DNA from: Pohlia nutans
Lineage: Eukaryota > Streptophyta > Bryopsida > Bryales > Mniaceae
NCBI GenBank assembly: GCA_022496805.1
Contig: CM040096.1
Coordinates: 10,107,501 to 10,171,500, forward strand
DNA: 64,000 nt
Reading direction: 5' to 3'
Under the pieces are notes generated by a model, which did not search any database, was not told where the DNA came from, and saw only the letters and a program-made list of their open reading frames with translations. Below, in pieces: positions 55,918 to 64,000 of the stretch; positions within the stretch are counted from its first letter, which is position 1, and every line of letters begins with the position of its first letter. The position numbers and the translations under genes are program-made.

Positions 55918-56485
55918 CCCCTGACCGCCCAACCATGCATATTTTGCATGATGTACGAATTTGAACTCCGATTTCTCATCCATCATGCACTTTTTGCAGT
56001 GTGGATTTTTTATTGAAACTTTTATGGGAAGTTAGCTTTGTGCATGTGTGATCCGATTGGAAAGGGGATGATTTGTGAAATTTTTATGCCTCATTTCATG
56101 TTGTAGTGTTCCACCCAAAATTTCGAAGATTTTAGTTAAAAAGTGCTCTTGAAAAAGTCAACTACTAAAATTAAGCAACCAAAAAATGTCCAAAAATCAC
56201 TACAGTTAGAGTATTACATTTCAACCCACCCCAACAAATTTCATTATTAGATTGTCAATATCTTATTCGTAATCATATTTCAAAAGAGCTCTAAATTTTA
56301 AGTTTGAAAATTTATACACAAATATTGGTGATAGCAATTGTAAATCTACCCGTATGGATAGAATCTAAAATTCATAGCATACAACTTTTATTCATTCATC
56401 AAGTTGAAAATATCCCTCTTAGTTGCATTTTATAATGCATCTTTGAAAAACTGCCAAATCTGAAAAGGATGAGAACGTTTAGGGA
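55918..56485 (+). mobile_element. TTAA (piggyBac-like) MITE, 568-bp family, variant palindrome
   Basis: TTAA at 55914-55917 and 56486-56489. Left end CCCCTGACCGCCCAAC, then CATGCATATTTTGCATG: a palindrome with a different sequence from its sister at 55266 at the same position. The right end, reverse-complemented, is TCCCTAAACGTTCTCATCC. Confidence 0.85.
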
Positions 56486-56489
56486 TTAA

Positions 56490-57292
56490 CCCTTTAGTGC
56501 CTAGCAAGCCAGATTATGGTCACTGCAACGTCGGAAATGCAAATAACAGAGAATCCGTGAAGAATTGGAACTTCAGTTCTGAAGTTCAGATTTGCGCACA
56601 TACATTACGCACCTTCCAGAAAAAGAAATTTTCAATTTGGAATTGTACAACTATCAAAATACCTATCAACAGAACGCAAAAATACTGCAAATACTTGAAA
56701 ATACAGTAAATACTTACAAATACAACATATGTATTGTGTAGTATTTCTTGTGTTTGGAAGTTTGTTATCTTGTTTTATTTTTTTGGATTGTGTTCTCTTC
56801 TTCATCTTCCATTAGTGTGTGTAATCCGATCTTGGCTAATGTACCCACTCCTGTCAATTTTCAACGTATAAAATTTTGTCCTAAACCGTACATGGACAAG
56901 TCACTTTCACTTATAAATCTCACAATAATTATGTGTGAGTCTATTTTTGATATGAAAGATTGCAACGGAGAGGTGTTGACATAGGGCATAGCTGAACGTC
57001 TTTGCTTTTATTTTTGAAAATTTACCTCAAATTCTATTTAACTTTGAAGTCACACACCCCCCAAAATCTCGTTTTTGAGCGTGCATTATACAGTTCAAAT
57101 ACATACTATAATCTTCCGATCCCACCATCGGATGATTCTCAAATTTTAATAAAATGTGTGCTCTCGAGTTGAGAATAGAATTGTACGGTTACTTTCTAAT
57201 TTAACCCATTCTATTTTTGGCAGTCTCAACCACAGTGGAAAAACCCACTGAAATCGAGAGCTGTTTGCTACAGTACCCTAGGCACTAAAGGG
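56490..57292 (+). mobile_element. TTAA (piggyBac-like) MITE, 800-bp family
   Basis: Shares TTAA 56486-56489 with the previous element; right TTAA 57293-57296. Ends CCCTTTAGTGCCTAGC and, reverse-complemented, CCCTTTAGTGCCTAGGG. The left palindrome is degenerate here (GCCAGATTATGGTCAC). The body matches 10293 and 23236. Confidence 0.8.
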
Positions 57293-57696
57293 TTAAACGT
57301 GGAAGAAACGGCCTTCGTTATAATCTTATTATACTGAGTACTTGAGACTAGCCTCGACACAAATTTTGAGAGGTTCAAATCACCCCCTTCCCAAACCCAA
57401 TCACAATCTGACACGTGGCAGATATTTTGACAAGGATTAATTCATTTATGTCATGACGTAGGGTATTATGTTAAGTAATAATACCCCAGGAGCATCACTT
57501 TTTCACACAAGCATTGATTTCTTGGATCTTTGTTGGTCGTACAATCTCAGGTGTTCCTGATTTGGCGAAATATAAGATATGTCAGATCTAGGTGTGCCTG
57601 TAACATTCTTGAGCAATTGTGAGAACTCACCCTTCCCCTTCTTCATTGTAGTTGAAAACAAAAAATATATATACATCAAAAGTCTAACAGTTCCTA

Positions 57697-58052
57697 AAGT
57701 TATCTGTAAAGTAAATTGAGGCAAGGCTGTCTTTTCTTGGAGTTTTCATGCTTGAAATACACTTCACTGCCAATGTCACACACCAATAAGTAACCAAACA
57801 ACTAGCTTTGGTTGAGCACACCAGAGTGGGGGCACAGTGAGATTCCACCATGGGAACTCAAGTTGATTTGGGGGAACTTCTTTTGCATTGGGAAGGTGGC
57901 ATATTCGAATCTCTCTGACAACGCAAAGTATGGTGATTGGTTTGAAATGACAGAGGTAAAATTCGTTTTGTTGCTTTTGAACTTTTGAAAAACCAACTTT
58001 GTCTTGGATTTCCTCTTTTTGTAATTTTTTTTCTAAACTCTACGGACAACTC
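57697..58052 (+). mobile_element. TA-flanked (mariner-type) MITE with tRNA-like core, copy C
   Basis: Left end AAGTTATCTGTAAAGTAAA; right end, reverse-complemented, GAGTTGTCCGTAGAGTTTA; TA on both sides. The core AACTCAAGTTGATTTGGGGG...ATTCGAATCTC matches copy B. A neighbouring copy follows after 12 bp. Confidence 0.65.
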
Positions 58053-58064
58053 TACTATACAATA

Positions 58065-58415
58065 GAGTTATCCGTAAAGTAAAAGGAGGGAATCCTATTT
58101 GTTGGCTGAAGTTTGCAGCCTTCAAATAGTATTTTCTATACTTGTCAGTCACAAATCACCAAACACTTGTTTTGGATGAGCATGACGGTCGGTGTGGCAA
58201 CACGGATAGATTCCCTCTTGAGAACTTGAGTGCGGTGTGGAGAAGCTTCTCGTACACTGGTAAGATGCAAGGTTTGAATCTCCCTAACAACACAAAGCTT
58301 TGCAAAGAAAAAAGGAGCCAAAACTTGTCTTCACCACCTTCCAAGATAAAGAGCCAGTTTTGCCTTGTCAAGAAATGTCTTGAGGAAATGTTTTGCTCAT
58401 ATTTACGGATAATTC
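58065..58415 (+). mobile_element. TA-flanked (mariner-type) MITE with tRNA-like core, copy D
   Basis: Left end GAGTTATCCGTAAAGTAAA; right end, reverse-complemented, GAATTATCCGTAAATATGA; TA on both sides. Box-B-like GGTTTGAATCTCC near 58272. Tandem neighbour of copy C. Confidence 0.7.
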
Positions 58416-58824
58416 TAGTATGTTTAGTAATTGGCATGTCTTTTTTTTTTTATTGTGTTAAATTATTAAAAAAAAATCTACATCCTTTTACAAGAATATT
58501 AAAGCTAGTTCATCAAGAATGTTTTGTTAGTCTTGTGATTTAGGCTTCTTTTTTTTAATTATTATTTTGCGATTGTTACCGGTACTTCACCAGTACTTCA
58601 GTATTTTCTTTTTCTTTTTCCAATAAATGAAAAATTGATTCTATTGCAAAGATAATAAGTTTTTTTCCATTAAAAAGAGGTTTTGTCCCTTTTGACATGC
58701 AACAACAAAACCATGAGGGGTTCTACAGATTATTCCTTATGATAATTGTATTGTACATAGACGTAGTTTATTTTATGTTAGAGACTTAAGGCTCAGTTTT
58801 AAAGTAACAACAAAAATTGTAATA

Positions 58825-59005
58825 TTGGTAGTGGTAAGAACTCCAGACATGTTTTGAGGTCGACGTGAATAAAGTATATGTTCGATCCACCTACGGTTCA
58901 ATGTCCACTAGACCATGGATTAGTGGTGCAGGACTACATCTCCCTCTCAAGGACATAAGTAAACATTGTACATAGGAACCTACCCAATGATTTTCACTTC
59001 ACTTT
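58825..59005 (+). mobile_element. Possible tRNA-derived SINE
   Basis: GGTAGTGGTAAGAACTCC (58827-58844) resembles pol III box A. TGTTCGATCC (58879-58888), about 40 bp further on, matches box B. The spacing is right for a tRNA-like promoter, but a CCA-type end and full cloverleaf are missing, and no second copy is seen. Confidence 0.4.
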
Positions 59006-59356
59006 GGATGTAGTTTGTGTTGATGCAATGCTTCTTTCTTTTTTATTCACATCTTGATAGATCATAGATTATAAGAGTTTATATTGTTTCTATATGAAAA
59101 TGCCTTAAAATGGCATAAATGTATAATTTTCACATTTAATACATGCAGTGTGACATTTTCTACACAAATTATGTAGAAAAAAGGATTAGTATGAAGCCTT
59201 AAAAGTATGTTTCTTATACATATCATGTTAAATCAAAAAAGATAATGTGCACTAAAAGGTAAACAATGTTTACTGTGTGGCTCGCCATCCAACCATAAAA
59301 GTGAGATCTTGTCAATTAGACAATGTTATTTCCTTCACTCACCAAGCCACACTTAT

Positions 59357-60163
59357 CCCCTAAGGGTCCCTAGCTTTTTTGGGCTTAAAATCATCATCGC
59401 TTTTGATGTGTTATATGTCTAAATGTAAGTGAGGTATAGAAATCTCAACCATACAATCTTGTAACTTACATGTTGTAGATCATGTGGATCAATTTTGGGG
59501 TCATTTGGCCATATAGATTGCAAGATCATAGTGTTTTAGTGCTAAAAAAGGATGCTGAAATTTTCCTAGCAACACAGTTAGAGGTGAAATTCGTTTTCAA
59601 AATTACTCAAATGAAAAACCTTTCAACTATAAAGTAGTTCAAAATCATCATATAAACACATTGGTACCAAAAAAGCCTCATGAAAAAATTTAATGTGCCT
59701 TAAAATGGCCTTGCAATGTCAAAAAGTAGCCCGAAAAGTGACCCATTTGAACCAAAAAGCAAAAAGTGTTCAAACTAGACCCGTGCACTAAAATGACTCC
59801 CAAACATTCCTAACAACATGGATTGACATGAAAAATTTACCATGATAACTAGACTTCAAGCGGAATTCAACCCAACAAGTTTTATTGAAAACGGACTTGG
59901 GATGAAGGAGATACAAGCCCCCAAAGTTGCTGCCATCAAAATTCACAGAACTGTCCAAGAAAAACATACCTACTTTCAATCATCACCGAAAATTCAATTC
60001 ATCTCGGATTGATCTGAATTTTTTACCACACATTCCATACATCATGCGGGGAGTTTTTTTCAAAATTTCAGCAAAATCGGACACGTTTTGCAAAAGTTAC
60101 AGCTCTTCGAAGGTGAATGTCCCTCAAAAACGTCCAAAATATGGACGCCGGGACGCTTAGGGG
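59357..60163 (-). mobile_element. TTAA-family (piggyBac-like) element at TTAT sites, 807 bp
   Basis: TTAT (not TTAA) lies on both sides (59353-59356, 60164-60167). Ends CCCCTAAGGGTCCC and, reverse-complemented, CCCCTAAGCGTCCC. Palindrome CGTCCAAAATATGGACG lies inside the right end only. Identical variants on both sides suggest insertion into TTAT rather than later mutation. Singleton, non-coding. Confidence 0.7.
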
Positions 60164-60167
60164 TTAT

Positions 60168-60953
60168 AGTCCTAGTATTGTTTATTTATGTACTTAGAAT
60201 ATGTACATACTAACTAGACTACTACTTTGGTGTTTTAACTAACTTAGAGCCATAGACTATTAGTCAATCAGTTCCATCATAAGTAACTTGATTACCATAC
60301 GAGTAACTTAATTCCAAAATATTACACAAAAAATATTTATTTAAATGCATTTTTTATATAAAAATAATATAATAACAAACAAAGCAAAACAATCAAACTA
60401 CCTCCCTAAACCCTTAAATGATACATGATTTTTTGTCGTTTTTGAGCAACTTTACCACCTCTTTGCTTACATTTTTTTGTGAAATTGTTTTTAGCACATT
60501 ATAATCAACACCAAACAAAGCTAGAGATGTGATTTCATATTCCAATTGACCATATTAGCAATTTTCTTTCATTATTGCAAAGTAGGTCATCAAAAAATGC
60601 TTTGAGGACTTGATTTTTAAATTTTTCTTAGATTTGAATGACGGGATCAAACTAAAATTATAAATTTTTGGAACCTAAAAATATAAAATTTCATTTAACA
60701 CACTTTGAAAAAAAACTAAAAACACGATTGAATAAAATCTCATTAATACATAGACGGTAAAAGTTTTGTTAATTTGATAATACACAAATGTATTTGATGT
60801 GTATTTCTCACTTTGAATTGATTATTTTTGCAAGTGAACAACTCCAATGGATGACTTGAACAATTTTGAAAGGACTTGCTTTTTTGAGATTTGCCAATTT
60901 AATGTCATTTTCAACTTCAACTTAGGAGCCAAAACGTCCCAAGTTGACACCCT
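60168..60953. other. Intergenic, no gene recognised
   Basis: CCCTAAACCCTTAAATGATAC near 60404 resembles a TTAA-element end, but no partner could be defined before the next element. Otherwise AT-rich. Confidence 0.35.
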
Positions 60954-60957
60954 TTAA

Positions 60958-61525
60958 CCCCTAAACGTCCTCACCCTTGTCCAAATTGGGCAGTTTTGCA
61001 AAGATGCATTATAAAATGCAACTAAAAGAGATATTTTGAACTTGATGTATGAATAAAAGTTGCACATTATACATTTTAGATTCTATCCATACAGTTAGAT
61101 CTACGATTGCTATCACCAATATTTTTGTATAAATTTTGAAACTTAAAATTCAAAATTATTTTGTAATTTGATTACGAACAAGATATTGAAAATTTGTGGA
61201 TGAAATTTGTTGTAGTGGGTTGAAATGCAATACTCTAAATGTAGTGATTTTCTGGGATTTTTTGGTTACTTAATTTTATGAGTTGACTTTTTCAAGATCA
61301 CTTTTAGACTAAAATCTTCGAATTTTTTGGTGAAACACTACAACATGAATGAGGCATAAGAGTTTCACAAATCATCAACTTTCAAATCGGATCACACATG
61401 CATGAAGCTAACTTCCTATAAAATACTTAGTTAAAAATTCACACTGCAAAAAATGCATGACGAATGAGAAAACGAAGTTTGCTTCTGTACATCATGCCAA
61501 ATATGCATAGTTGGGCAGTTAAAGG
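60958..61525 (-). mobile_element. TTAA (piggyBac-like) MITE, 568-bp family, inverted
   Basis: TTAA at 60954-60957 and 61526-61529. Ends CCCCTAAACGTCCTCACCC and, reverse-complemented, ACCTTTAACTGCCCAACTAT. Degenerate palindrome CATGCCAAATATGCATAG at the right end, as expected for the inverted orientation. Closest to the copy at 55918. Confidence 0.8.
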
Positions 61526-61529
61526 TTAA

Positions 61530-62533
61530 GAGGTAATGTTTAGATAGACTAGTGGACCCACATACTTGCCATTGGCGTGCCTTTGCATTGATATATAGTT
61601 GCATGAGATTTTATATAGATTACCTTATATATTTATGTTTAAAATTGAGCCGAGCTTGTGCTGGTTGTTCAAATTGCATATAGTTTATTGATGTTCAAAC
61701 AAATAAATCAAATAAAAAACCTCCTTTCAAATCCTTGAACATGTGTCCATTAATGGCTTAGGGCTCTATGTTTGAACAAACAAAAAAGACCTCTCCTTTA
61801 AAGTCTGCAACTCTATGTTCTCCTCTAAGGATTCTAAAAAATATCAAACAAAAATCCTCTTATCAAATTCTTGAATATGTTTTAAGATACTAAGTTTCAA
61901 ATAAAATTCAAAATTAGAAACCTCCCTTTTAAAGTTGTCTCCAATTCTTAATAGACTTTCCAAAAATATAAATTATCAAAAATAAGAATTACCAACTAAA
62001 AAACCTTAGGCTTATCAAATGTTCAAATACGTGTTTGTTGAGAAAAATAAGTATACTTTCCAAGAAAAATGTATTTTATAATAATGTAAAAGACTAAAAG
62101 TTAAACATAAGTTATACAAACATTGGACTTATAAAAATAGAATGTCTTTTATATTAAAGTAAAAGACTAAAAGCAAACAAGAATTCCATGTGGAACCATC
62201 TTAGTGATCACACTAACCAAAAAAAGCCATTTCAAATGTATAGAAAGATTTTTTGCCGAACGTGACGGCTGGGTACGGTAGATACTACATTATCACTTAC
62301 AATTAAGTGGGATCAAAACAAGTGTCGTTTTGAGGTTTGGTTAACTTGATGTCTTAATTAAATCAAAACAATAAGGGTATTTGCAGTGCATAGGGAGATA
62401 CTCAAATGCCACTGGATTCCATTTTTCATTGGCCCATATTCCAAAATTTTGAAACAAAAGGAAAATGGGTCCCTCCATTTCTAAGCTTTAGGATGAGGCA
62501 ACATGAGAAGAGGGGCTTCTACCTTTTAGTCAC
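61530..62533. other. Intergenic with diverged short repeats, no gene recognised
   Basis: From about 61690 to 62030 a unit of the form AAACAAA-AAA-CCTC-CTTTCAAA-TC-TTGAATATGT recurs four or five times at about 65-75 bp spacing, much diverged. Confidence 0.4.
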
Positions 62534-62537
62534 TTAA

Positions 62538-63408
62538 CCTCTAAATGCGTGGGCCTATAACCATGGAATCATGCTTTACATGTCACACTCAATTTTGCCA
62601 CTATAAATAAGATGAATATTCAATTTTATATTTTTAGTAGACAAAGTCTCGTATCTACTACAAATCATGAATTTTTCATAAATGTTGGTGAAAATTTGAA
62701 ATTACTATGATTTTTTGAAGCAATCCTAAAAAAATTCATATCAATTACAAAATGTACTAAAAATATCCGTTTTTTTTTACCAAAAGGTGTAAATTACAAT
62801 GAAGAACATTACAATAAATGAAAATCATTGGTGTATCTAAATTTAATTTTTTTTGCCCTACACCATTGTAATACCCACTAAACTTGTAACTCCAATAAAA
62901 CTCTCAATTTTTAGAGCTTTTCAAAAATTAAAAGTGGAGTAGAGACTAGACTTAGGAAGCTTCATTTTGTTAGTTAATCTCAAATGCAATAGAACTCATT
63001 TTTATGGCCTAAATTAAATTTAAGCATAAAAAGAGAAAAATACAAAATATACTACTTGGTGCCATGGTTTTTTTTTTTGGCACCATGGTGCCAAACTCCA
63101 CTGTTGTGGCACAGTCACAATGGTCTAAATATGGAGGGACCACTCTCCATTGCATGCATGGAGCATTGCTACAGTGCAAAAAAAAATCCCTGCTTGGTGC
63201 ACCGTTTTTACTACTTTTTTTGTACTTGGGAGCCCATATAAAATCCAAAATAGTTTGATTGACATGAATTTAACTTGAAGAGGTGGCATGACTAATGCAA
63301 ATCCTTCACAAAAAGAATTGGATGAAATTCATTATTTTTCTTCATTCAACGACTACCTCAAATCGTCCGAAAGCCATTTTTTGGTCTTGCCAGCAGTTAG
63401 GGGTGAAA
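62538..63408 (-). mobile_element. Probable TTAA (piggyBac-like) element, 870 bp, right TTAA decayed
   Basis: TTAA at 62534-62537. Left end CCTCTAAATGCGTGGG; right end, reverse-complemented, CCCCTAACTGCTGGCAAG, followed by TGAA where TTAA is expected. The palindrome ACCAAAAAATGGC lies inside the right end. An internal GGTGCCATGG...CCATGGTGCC inversion lies at 63058-63093. Confidence 0.5.
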
Positions 63409-64000
63409 ACTCATAACAAAGGTGAACCACCCCCTTGATGAGTTTTAAGGTATTAAATGATAGTATTAAATGATAGAGTCCCTCCTCTTGTGCCACCTCA
63501 CTATGAGCTTTGAAAATGGGAGGCTCCATGAAGGATCGATTTATTTTTAATTTTTTAATTTTAATTTTTTTTCTCACACTTAAATTTTGGGGCATTGAAA
63601 ATGAAACCTGGTGGCTTGCAGCAGCTCTCTTGATGCATTGCAAATACTGACTAGGGTGAAACTACACCCATACTCGTACCAACTAAATTTCTGGTTTTCT
63701 CATTTGGGGGGTGTAAGTGCAATTTTTTGGAAATTTTAATTCTATTAATTCCATAATCATACTGGTAGTCCAAAAATAGGGACAACCTTTTGTTTTGATT
63801 TTCTTTCTCCATGGATGTAGGTCCCCTCAAAAGTGAATATCATGACATTTTTTATTTTTATTTTTATTTTTCATGAAGTGCCAAAGTGGCAATATAAAAT
63901 GTTACAGTGGTGCTCCATATTTCAACAGTCATCCACATATTGGATAGAAAATATCACATTAAAAGATATCACATAACCATATTTTTGTTTTCATCCACAA
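63409..64000. other. Intergenic, no gene recognised
   Basis: AT-rich with TTTTTATTTTTATTTTTATT simple sequence near 63850. No element boundary seen before the window ends. Confidence 0.4.

Overview
This window looks like transposon-rich, AT-rich intergenic DNA from a land plant. The evidence is a purple acid phosphatase (PAP) gene of the plant PAP15/PAP23 type split by GT-AG introns, a second spliced gene, plant-style Stowaway MITEs (ends CTCCCTCCGTTT), CACTA and Harbinger-like MITEs, a solo LTR and a relic hAT transposase. I cannot name the species; a seed-free plant is a guess from the unusual transposon mix.

Genes are few. The PAP gene (26756-30519, + strand, 7 exons) keeps all seven metal ligands and a consistent reading frame, but has an in-frame TAG at the end of exon 3, next to a tandem duplication of that exon end. 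A three-exon gene at 34725-37715 (+) encodes an N-terminal coiled-coil protein of unknown function. Weaker candidates are a broken membrane-protein fragment (about 14999-15416) and a 64-residue ORF at 52524-52718. A decayed hAT transposase C-terminus lies at about 41520-42053.

The most striking content is a set of short non-coding elements bounded by TTAA with CCCTTTA- or CCCCTAA-type ends, as in piggyBac-like transposons. About 17 are well bounded, in at least ten sequence families, often end to end and sharing one TTAA (7558-9777, 31783-33096, 55914-57296). Almost every family has a short palindrome close inside one end only. Its sequence differs between families while its position and hairpin form persist. 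One such element carries a further insertion with its own inverted termini and a 4-bp duplication.

Other mobile DNA: a 1.4-kb MULE-like foldback with about 0.5-kb arms, a 9-bp target duplication and a U2-snRNA-like segment (12210-13633); a 5.7-kb element with 38-bp inverted termini, GC-rich subterminal arrays in opposite orientation and two outward-facing ORFs (42725-48452); hAT-like MITEs with 8-bp duplications, one inside a PAP intron; four TA-flanked MITEs with a tRNA-like core (3451, 24149, 57697, 58065); and nested Harbinger/LTR and Harbinger/CACTA insertions.

The layout is: 1-26 kb repeats; 26-31 kb PAP gene; 31-34 kb nested MITEs; 34.7-37.7 kb coiled-coil gene; 38-50 kb repeats including the large element; 50-64 kb mostly MITEs.
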